27,376 nucleotides of DNA from Acidobacteriaceae bacterium (lineage in GTDB: Bacteria > Acidobacteriota > Terriglobia > Terriglobales > Acidobacteriaceae): NCBI GenBank assembly GCA_025462785.1, contig JAOAPG010000039.1:1-27376 (forward strand), read 5' to 3'. The notes beneath the pieces were generated by a model that saw only the letters and a list, made by a program, of their open reading frames with translations, was not told where the DNA came from and searched no databases. The position numbers were made by a program, and so were the translations under genes. Positions 1 through 6,470 of this stretch are shown piece by piece (position 1 is the stretch's first letter; the number at the start of each line of letters is the position of its first letter).

Positions 1-347
1 TCTTCGAACGAGTTCACGCAGAGCTAGGCGAAAAAACTAATTGGTCCGACAGCGAAGACCTGTCGATGATGTTTCGAGGAACTTACACGGGGGATTTTTA
101 TCGGGCGCTACACGAGGCTTTGCACGCCGAAGTTGACCAATGGAAGCTTCCCCTTCACCCCGGGAGCGAATGGCAAGAACACAAAACCCAGATGTTGTGG
201 AAAGAAGTCATGCAATTAGAGAAAACTTGTCGCAACGACACTCCGACCGTCCTAAATGGGAGTGGAACTGCAAACCTAGTGCAACTGCAAGCAATCAGCG
301 TTGGTGACGGAGTTGTCGCGCATCATCCGCATGGGGATTGCGAATAG
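1..347 (+). CDS. B12-binding radical SAM protein, C-terminal end (partial)
   Basis: The frame is open from the window edge (codons from base 3) to a TAG at 345-347, so only the last ~115 residues are present. The visible part contains W-S-D-S-E-D-L-S-M-M-F-R-G-T-Y followed by D-F-Y-R-A-L-H-E-A-L-H. This resembles the C-terminal tail of BchE-like cobalamin-dependent radical SAM enzymes, where a W..S.DL.MM..G block precedes an FY..LH..LH helix. The radical SAM cysteines and B12 domain would lie upstream, outside the window, so the assignment rests on the tail alone. It ends just before the next radical SAM gene, which suggests co-transcription. The last ~40 residues look unstructured. Substrate unknown. 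Confidence 0.6.
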   Translation, partial: FERVHAELGEKTNWSDSEDLSMMFRGTYTGDFYRALHEALHAEVDQWKLPLHPGSEWQEHKTQMLWKEVMQLEKTCRNDTPTVLNGSGTANLVQLQAISVGDGVVAHHPHGDCE

Positions 348-355
348 GCAACTGC

Positions 356-1749
356 ATGGATCTCCTGCTCACGCACGGCTACTTCCTCTACGAAGATCCC
401 AAAGAACTTCAGATCATGAAGCCGTATCCGCCACTGGGGATCTTATACATCTGTGCGCACCTGCGGAACAAAGGATTCGATGTAGACATCTTCGACTCGA
501 CATTCTCATCGCGGCAACAGCTCTTCGACATCTTGAACGAAGGGCCGCCTTCGATACTTGGCGTCTATGCCAATTTGATGACCCGACCCAACGTTATCGA
601 AATATTGCGCGTTGCTAAAGAAGCGGGTTGGCAAACCATAGTGGGGGGACCCGAACCAGGTGCTTACGTTGAGGAGTACTTGGAGGCAGGAGCTGACATC
701 GTCGTGATTGGCGAAGGGGAACTCACGGTCGAAGAGTTGATCCCGACATTACTTTCGCGATCCGTGGAAGCGAGATGCCGAGTGAATGGAATTGCTTTTG
801 TCGGCAATGACCGTGGCATTGTTCGAACTCCGCCGCGAGAGCAGATCCGAGACATTGACGCCCAACCGTTCCCAGCGCGTGATGCCATCAACCTCGAAAA
901 ATACATCAGCGTATGGCGCGAACATCATAGCTTAGGTTCTGTTTCGCTCATCACAGCGCGGGGATGCCCATATCATTGCCGCTGGTGTAGCCATCAAGTC
1001 TTCGGCAAAACGCATCGTCGCAGGAAGCCCGCATCGGTGGCGGATGAACTCGCGATGCTGGTTGATCGCTATCATCCTGACATGGCCTGGATGGCCGACG
1101 ATGTATTCACCATGCATCCAGGTTGGATCTTTCAGTACTCCGCCGAGTTGAAGATCCGTGGATTGCGTCTGCCGTTCGAGTGTATCTCCCGAGCCGACAG
1201 ACTTAATCCGCAAATCGTAAACACGCTGGCTGAAATTGGCTGCTTCCGCATCTGGATCGGCTCCGAAAGTGGCTCCCAACGGATTTTGGATGCAATGGAA
1301 CGGGGCGTTAGTGTGAGCCAGGTCCAAGAGGCGGTTTCCCTCTGTCGTGCACATGGGATTCAAACGGGGATGTTTCTCATGTGGGGATACGAAGGCGAGC
1401 AAATCGATGACATCGAGGCCACGATCCAGCACGTGAGGACAACAAACCCAGATATTTTTTTACGACAGTCGCGTATCCCATTAAGGGCACTCCTTATTTC
1501 TCAGAAGTCGAAGGTCGCGTAGAAAACCTTACTCCCTGGCGCACCGGATCAGATAGAGAGGTTCGAATACGCGGTCGGCATTCGCGCCGGTTCTACAGCT
1601 TTGCCGATCAGCTACTTCGTAGCGAAGTAGAACTTGAGCGGTTGAGAGGTAACCCCGCACAAGATTTGTCACTCATGTCCAAGCTACAAACCAAGATTGG
1701 CGATTACCGGTCGAATCTGCTCGCCTCAGCGTCCGAGGTGGAGAGCTGA
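356..1749 (+). CDS. B12-binding domain radical SAM protein, interrupted by a -1 frame change
   Basis: An N-terminal cobalamin-binding Rossmann domain (residues ~1-140; THGYFLYEDPKE near the start, then VVGGPEPG and GADIVVIGEGE) is followed by a radical SAM barrel. The 4Fe-4S cysteines are C204, C208 and C211 in RGCPYHCRWC. The first reading frame stops at 1520-1522 after an atypical tail. From base 1462 the -1 frame continues with TTVAYPIKGTPYFSEVEGR, the normal continuation of this family, to a TGA at 1747-1749. The full product would be about 465 residues. I chose ATG 356 because family members begin almost directly with the LLTHGYF strand; an in-frame TTG at 338 is the alternative. This class often methylates unactivated carbons or rearranges lipids and natural products. 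The substrate is not inferable here. Confidence 0.82.
1456..1462 (+). other. Slippery heptamer TTTTTTA at the frame change
   Basis: Seven T's (1455-1461) are followed by A. In the zero frame the codons are ATT TTT TTA, so the heptamer T TTT TTA fits the X XXY YYZ rule for -1 slippage and equals the well-known retroviral UUUUUUA site. Slipping back one base gives ...D-I-F-F-T-T-V-A-Y..., restoring the conserved radical SAM C-terminus. An 8-T tract would also restore the frame, so a homopolymer sequencing error or a real one-base mutation is equally possible. Only short hairpins are visible downstream (for example AAGG/CCTT around 1481-1495), so no strong stimulatory structure supports programmed shifting. 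Confidence 0.5.
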
Positions 1750-1753
1750 CCCA

Positions 1754-2569
1754 ATGGCCGCCTCACAAACACCGATCTATGCCGCCCCATTCGACGCTAT
1801 CGCTGCCGACTACGACAAAGTGTTCACCTATTCAAACATAGGGCAGGCGCAACGTTTGTCAGTGTGGAGAGAGCTCAAGAAGGCGTTCCCAACCGGAAGC
1901 CGGGTACTTGAGCTTGGGTGCGGTACTGGCGTTGATGCTTGTTTCTTGGCAGAGCAAGGACTGAACGTTATCGCCTGCGACAGCTCGAAAGAAATGATCA
2001 GAGTGGCAGAACGTAGAGTTCGTGACAGCGCCGCTGAGAAAGTTAAGCTACGGGTCTTGACCGCCGAAAATATCTCAACGCTTTCGGATCAAGGTCCCTT
2101 TGATGGAGCAGTTTCGAATTTTGGTGCGCCTAATTGTTTTGAAGATCTTAAGCAATTTGCCGTCGATCTATCTACTCTCCTGAAACCAAAGGCAACTGTA
2201 TTGCTTTGTTTAATGGGCCCATTTTGTATGTGGGAGGTGGTTTGGTATCTCTCCCACAGACAATTGCAAAAGGCATTCCGGCGTCAAAGACGGGCGGGCG
2301 TTAACGGAAGACTTGCGCCCGGGGCGGCGATTCGCATGCATTATCCTGGGGTACTTTCGCTCGCTCGAACGTTTGCTCCAGAGTTTCGACTGGTGTCCTG
2401 GAAAGGAGTTGGTCTCTTCGTGCCACCAAGCTATGTCGAATCCTGGATCACTCGTTTTCCAAAGTTTCTTCAGTTCGCGTTCCGAATGGACCGTCTTTTG
2501 GATGGCTGTCCGGGTATACGCGTCCTCTCCGATCACATCCTGCTGAAATTCCAACGTGAGGACGTATGA
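1754..2569 (+). CDS. Class I SAM-dependent methyltransferase
   Basis: A 271-residue protein with a textbook Rossmann motif I, VLELGCGTG (residues 51-59), then an acidic residue after strand 2 (VIACDSS) and a Q-GPFDGAVSNFG stretch matching motif post-II/III. This supports a Methyltransf_11/25-type fold using S-adenosylmethionine. The C-terminal half (residues ~150-271) is rich in Trp, Arg and aromatics, perhaps for substrate or membrane-surface binding. I chose ATG 1754 over an in-frame ATG at 1697: the upstream start would overlap the tail of the restored radical SAM gene, while 1754 has an AGGTGGAG ribosome-binding site at 1736-1743 and lies 4 bases after the upstream TGA. It overlaps the next gene by ATGA. 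Acceptor substrate unknown. Confidence 0.85.
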   Translation: MAASQTPIYAAPFDAIAADYDKVFTYSNIGQAQRLSVWRELKKAFPTGSRVLELGCGTGVDACFLAEQGLNVIACDSSKEMIRVAERRVRDSAAEKVKLRVLTAENISTLSDQGPFDGAVSNFGAPNCFEDLKQFAVDLSTLLKPKATVLLCLMGPFCMWEVVWYLSHRQLQKAFRRQRRAGVNGRLAPGAAIRMHYPGVLSLARTFAPEFRLVSWKGVGLFVPPSYVESWITRFPKFLQFAFRMDRLLDGCPGIRVLSDHILLKFQREDV

Positions 2570-3564
2570 GTCAGACACAAACGATGCTGACCGCGTCTAC
2601 CAACGTTACGGAAGAGTTCACTCGGCCTCCGCATCTGTCAATTGCGTTGCGTTGCCCAGTCTGCAAACAAGAGCTTCAAACGTCCCACCCGGACGACCAG
2701 CAGCGGTGTTCCAAGTGCGGTTTCGAGTTCTTATATATTGGCGGGATTCTGCGCGGGCTTCCCCAAGAACGCGAGTTCCATTTTTCTCCTTTCATTCGTG
2801 AGTACGAGATGGTTCGGGCGAAAGAAGGTCGCGGGTCATCGTCCGATGAGTACTATCTTGCGCTGCCATTTTCTGACCTCACCGGCAATAATTGTTGGCA
2901 GTGGACCGTCCGCGCCAGCACGTACCGATACCTGATTAATAAGGTTCTCGCGGAAATTGAGAAAGCTAGTCCTGCCGGCTGCGATGTTCTGGATATTGGC
3001 GCAGGCAACTGTTGGCTGAGTTATCGGCTCGCCAGCCGTGGGCATCGTCCGGTTGCAGTCGATTTGCTCGATAACAGTGCTGACGGCCTAGGCGCTGGCC
3101 GACGTTATTTTCCTCACATCAAACGGCCGTTTGTTCGGGTTCAGGCCGAGATGGACAATCTTCCATTCGCTTCTGGCCAATTTGATATCGCCATTTTTAA
3201 TGCCTCGCTACACTACTCCGCCAATTATCAGCAGACGTTACGGGAGGCTGCCCGGTGTTTGCGGCGTCCAGGGTATCTGATCGTTGCGGATTCTCCGTTT
3301 TACAACAGCGAACGAGATGGTCAAGAGATGTTGGCAGAGAAACGGTCAACTTTTGCGAAGAAGTTCAACATCTCGCCTGACGACATGCAAGCCTGTGAAT
3401 ACCTTACGCCTGAAGTCCTGAGTCGCCTGGAAGACGAATTGGGGCTTGCGTGGAGCGCGCATAAACCTTGGTACGGCATTCGCTGGCTGCTTCGACCGGC
3501 GAAAGCTTTCTTCTTGCGGAAGCGAAAGCCGTCAAAGTTCTATTTGTTTGCTGCCAGCATTTGA
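2566..3564 (+). CDS. SAM-dependent methyltransferase with N-terminal zinc ribbon
   Basis: 332 residues. Residues ~28-60 carry two CxxC pairs (C30/C33 and C48/C51) around a short spacer, a small zinc-ribbon module like the Trm112/UPF0434-type segments found on bacterial methyltransferases. The catalytic domain follows with VLDIGAGNCWL (residues 141-151), an acidic strand-2 end (AVDLLDNS) and NLPFASGQFDIAIFNASLHYS, typical of Methyltransf_11. The ATG overlaps the upstream stop (ATGA, 2566-2569), indicating translational coupling, so two related methyltransferases would be made together. The basic C-terminus (FFLRKRKPSK) may bind membrane or nucleic acid. Target not identifiable from sequence. 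Confidence 0.84.
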   Translation: MSQTQTMLTASTNVTEEFTRPPHLSIALRCPVCKQELQTSHPDDQQRCSKCGFEFLYIGGILRGLPQEREFHFSPFIREYEMVRAKEGRGSSSDEYYLALPFSDLTGNNCWQWTVRASTYRYLINKVLAEIEKASPAGCDVLDIGAGNCWLSYRLASRGHRPVAVDLLDNSADGLGAGRRYFPHIKRPFVRVQAEMDNLPFASGQFDIAIFNASLHYSANYQQTLREAARCLRRPGYLIVADSPFYNSERDGQEMLAEKRSTFAKKFNISPDDMQACEYLTPEVLSRLEDELGLAWSAHKPWYGIRWLLRPAKAFFLRKRKPSKFYLFAASI

Positions 3565-3581
3565 GTGCGTGAGATCAACAT

Positions 3582-4694
3582 ATGAGCCACCTCGTATCCA
3601 TCTCGATCTCAAGCCAAAGAACTGGAATTGATAACTATCTTTCAGCTCAGCGCGTTGTCAAGCTTCCGGTACTGGTGATCTCTCCGCATAATCAGTGTGA
3701 CTGTCGTTGCGTCATGTGCGACATCTGGAAGATTCGCGACGCAAAAGAAATTACGACGGCGGATTTTGAGCGTCAGCTGAGTTCGTTGCGAAAGCTAGGA
3801 GTTCAGTGGGTAGTATTTTCAGGCGGTGAACCACAGAAGAATAGCCAATTGTTCCAGCTCGCAGGAGCACTGCGCGGAGAAGGCATCCGCGTCACATTGT
3901 TGACAGCCGGCCTGCTATTGGAATCCCAGGCAGAAGCTGTCGCCGCAAATATTGATGACATCATCGTCTCTCTCGATGGACCCCCTGTTCTGCACAATAC
4001 CGTTAGGCGTGTTCCAAGAGCCTTCGAAAGAATGTTGTCTGGCATTATCGCGGTGCGACGGATCAAGCCAGACATCCCGATTCGTGCTCGATGTACGGTT
4101 CAAAAACTAAATCACCATTCCATTTGCGCAACTGTAGATACCGCAAAAGAACATCAGCTAACGTCTATATCTTTTCTCGCGGTAGATGCTAATTCAAAGG
4201 CCTACCACCATCCCAACGGCTGGAGCACAGACAGCCAAAAGAGAATTGTCCTAGATGCCAGTTCGATCGACAAACTTGAAGCGGAAGTGGAAAAACTCAT
4301 TCGCGAATATGAAGGCGATTTAGAGTCGAAGTTCGTGGTCGAAACTCCGGCTAAGTTACGTCGCGTTGTGCTTCACTTTCGCGCAGCTCTTGGCCAATTA
4401 CCCCCTCTGTCGCCGCGCTGCAATGCACCTTGGGTTTCTGCCGTGATTGACGCGGAAGGCGAGGTACGACCCTGCTTCTTCCATCCTTCTCTAGGGAACA
4501 TTCACAGGCAATCTCTCGATGAAATCGTGAACGGACCCACGGCATTACAGTTTCGAGAACATCTGGACATCCCCACTAATCCGGTGTGCCAGAGATGCGT
4601 TTGTTCGTTGTACATTCCACAGCCCGACGCGCAAAAGCGTGAGTTTTACGACATGCCAAATCAGACAAACGAGGAACGAGACCATGTGCTGTAA
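3582..4694 (+). CDS. Radical SAM/SPASM domain protein
   Basis: 370 residues. The radical SAM 4Fe-4S cysteines are C39, C43 and C46 (CDCRCVMCDIW), followed by the GGEP motif (81-84) and IIVSLDGP (~127-134). The C-terminal part has a SPASM-like auxiliary-cluster arrangement: C280 (PRCNAPW), C298 (GEVRPCFF), then C336, C339 and C341 (NPVCQRCVC), with the usual GNI...L.EI segment between them. SPASM enzymes (PqqE, anSME, AlbA and related maturases) act on peptides or small substrates using extra Fe-S clusters. No small precursor-peptide gene is visible next to it. The gene starts 17 bases after the methyltransferase stop and overlaps the start of the next gene by 11 bases. Closest known role uncertain. 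Confidence 0.85.
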   Translation: MSHLVSISISSQRTGIDNYLSAQRVVKLPVLVISPHNQCDCRCVMCDIWKIRDAKEITTADFERQLSSLRKLGVQWVVFSGGEPQKNSQLFQLAGALRGEGIRVTLLTAGLLLESQAEAVAANIDDIIVSLDGPPVLHNTVRRVPRAFERMLSGIIAVRRIKPDIPIRARCTVQKLNHHSICATVDTAKEHQLTSISFLAVDANSKAYHHPNGWSTDSQKRIVLDASSIDKLEAEVEKLIREYEGDLESKFVVETPAKLRRVVLHFRAALGQLPPLSPRCNAPWVSAVIDAEGEVRPCFFHPSLGNIHRQSLDEIVNGPTALQFREHLDIPTNPVCQRCVCSLYIPQPDAQKREFYDMPNQTNEERDHVL

Positions 4695-5913
4695 AACTTT
4701 TCTTAAGTACCGGACGAACCTGCTGATCTTTGCTTGTGTTTCAGTTCTAACCAGGTTCGCTCTGTCGCAGAATCCTCCGGGGGCAACTGGTCAACAAGCT
4801 CCTGACACGAATCCCGTGGGCGTCGTTACCGCACAACAGTTAGGAATTACGTTCGTGGAAGGTTCCGCGTCTCAGATTGTTATAGAACGGGAAGGGAAGC
4901 AGTACGTTGTCGATTTGACGAGACATACTATTCGAGAAAAGGATGCTCCGCAGACAGCAAACAACCAAAACACTTCCGGTGCGCAGACCGGCCCTCAGGC
5001 GGAATCATCCTCACAGAACTCTTCTCCTACAGATACGGAGCCTGGGAAAGAAAAACAGACAGCCAAGGTCTACAAGCCTGGAGATGACCGTCTATTCAGC
5101 CTTCCCACCGGGCGACCACTGGAGCGGCACGGACTCTACATAAATTTCACTCACCGGTTTCCGTTCGAGGCAGCATTCACAGGCCCCGGTCGTGGGGACA
5201 CATTGTTAGGACTGGATGACTTTGCGGTTCCGTCGTTTGGTTTTGCATACGGCGTCACTTCAAAATTCTCTGTGAGCGCATTTCGATCCCCCAGTGTGAT
5301 CGGGAGGCCGATTGAATTCATGGCTGCTTACAACTTCCTCGACGAGCACAACGGAAACCCCGTAAATGCAGCCGTGCGATTTTCCATTGACGGTCAAAAC
5401 AATTTTCAAAGGAACTTTACCGAGAACTTTGAGTTGATTGTTTCTCGTAGTATCGCGCAACGAGCCCAATTCTATTTCGTGCCAACTTTCTCGATTCACA
5501 ATCGGCCTTTACTAGCAGATCTGAATAGCTCTCTTGCCGTTCCCTTACCGTATCAACCTTGCAGTGCTCGATTCGCCGCAGGTATTAGTCCCTCGTTCGG
5601 TGCTCGTCCCTGTGCGGACACATTTTCCTTGGGAGTTGGTGCGGCGGTGGATATCCGTCCTACAGTCGCCCTCGTTTTCGAGGGAACTCCAACCTTGGTG
5701 AATGGACGAGACTTGGCAATTCATCGTCCCGAGTATGCCTTCGGTATTCAGAAGAAGATTTGGAGGCATGCCTTTACCTTCGGATTTACAAATGGTCCAG
5801 GTGTGACTGTGTCGCAACGTGCTGGTACAAATGCGACGTTCCTTGCTGACCCCACGGCGGATAAGCCTTCAAAGATATTTGTAGGATTTGATCTGACCAG
5901 GCAGGTGTATTGA
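4684..5913 (+). CDS. Secreted beta-barrel protein, DUF5777-like
   Basis: 409 residues from ATG 4684, preceded by GAGG about 10 bases upstream. An in-frame ATG at 4639 would add 15 non-hydrophobic residues inside the upstream gene and is less likely. A signal peptide is clear (h-region LLIFACVSVLTRFALSQ). Residues ~45-85 form a small domain (LGITFVEGSASQIVIERE), then a Gln/Ser/Thr-rich linker to ~125. From ~135 there are alternating amphipathic beta strands (LFSLPTGRPLERHGLYINF, FGFAYGVTSKFSVSAF and others), as in DUF5777-family outer-membrane barrels. The last residues DLTRQVY end in an aromatic, less canonical than a terminal Phe. As the last gene of the unit it could place or export the pathway's product at the outer membrane; that is inference. 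Confidence 0.65.
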   Translation: MCCKTFLKYRTNLLIFACVSVLTRFALSQNPPGATGQQAPDTNPVGVVTAQQLGITFVEGSASQIVIEREGKQYVVDLTRHTIREKDAPQTANNQNTSGAQTGPQAESSSQNSSPTDTEPGKEKQTAKVYKPGDDRLFSLPTGRPLERHGLYINFTHRFPFEAAFTGPGRGDTLLGLDDFAVPSFGFAYGVTSKFSVSAFRSPSVIGRPIEFMAAYNFLDEHNGNPVNAAVRFSIDGQNNFQRNFTENFELIVSRSIAQRAQFYFVPTFSIHNRPLLADLNSSLAVPLPYQPCSARFAAGISPSFGARPCADTFSLGVGAAVDIRPTVALVFEGTPTLVNGRDLAIHRPEYAFGIQKKIWRHAFTFGFTNGPGVTVSQRAGTNATFLADPTADKPSKIFVGFDLTRQVY

Positions 5914-6102
5914 AAATTGTTATCAAGCCGGACGGTACGAGGCATCGCGATGGCCGCCATAGAGGAGTGGTGTATGTCAACCACGACTGTGCTCCGCGCT
6001 CGCCAAACTGAGGGGGCCGCGAGCCAATGCCTGTGCCAGCTCTACTGATGAGAGCTATCCCGCTTTCTGACGAACTCTCCCTTGTTCATTTATTCTCCAA
6101 AA

Positions 6103-6137
6103 ATGCCGGATTGTAATGGGAAGCAATCCGGAGGCAT
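6103..6137 (-). terminator. Possible intrinsic terminator, minus strand
   Basis: An inverted repeat, ATGCCGGATTG (6103-6113) against CAATCCGGAGGCAT (6124-6137), forms an 8-bp perfect core stem plus ATGC/GCAT after a small bulge, with a 10-base loop. Read on the minus strand the stem is followed by a short T run (TTTTT within CATTTTTGG), so it could end transcription of the giant minus-strand gene about 330 bases after its stop. The T run partly overlaps the stem, so this is tentative. Confidence 0.35.
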
Positions 6138-6143
6138 CCATGG

Positions 6144-6434
6144 GGCGATAACGCGATAACTGACATTCACTCAAACACAGTGGAAGGGGTGTTCTCTAGT
6201 TCGTCGCGGTGTCAGGGGAACATTTCACAGCGTGAGTCGGAAACACTTGCCCAACTATTTGAATGAATTTCAGTTTCGCTGGAACAGGTGCAAGATGGAT
6301 GATGGTCATCGCGTAACGCAGCCATCAAGAAGATCGACGGGAAGCGGCTTGAATATCACGAGTCGGTAGAGAATCCTCCCTTGATCCCGAAACCTGAAAG
6401 CCAAATGGAAGCAAAATTAGAGGAGCCGTTTTGA
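6144..6434 (+). pseudogene. IS1595-type transposase relic (C-terminal ~95 residues, two frame breaks)
   Basis: Read across three frame segments, the plus strand gives ITDIHSNTVEGVF, then (from 6193) SLVRRGVRGTFHSVSRKHL and NYLNEFQFRWNRCKMDDGHR, then (from 6318) AAIKKIDGKRLEYHE to a TGA at 6432-6434. This matches the end of ISXO2-like (IS1595 family) DDE transposases: an H.NTVEG.F...+RG..GTFH.VS.KHL..Y..EF.FR.N core followed by AI....GKRL.Y. The breaks fit a 2-base loss near 6192-6197 and a 1-base loss near 6316-6320. The N-terminal two-thirds are absent. No terminal inverted repeats were recognised. This is dead DNA marking an old insertion between the operon and the giant gene. Confidence 0.62.
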
Positions 6435-6470
6435 TGAAAAATAAATTTCAACAAGTACCTACTCCCGAAA

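Noticed and set aside
932..1432. 166-residue minus-strand frame within the radical SAM gene
   Set aside because: It is antisense to a conserved radical SAM barrel, with no recognisable motif or ribosome site.
6038..6056. AGCTCT/AGAGCT hairpin as terminator of the plus-strand unit
   Set aside because: A 6-bp stem with no T tract after it, 125 bases past the stop; not distinguishable from chance.
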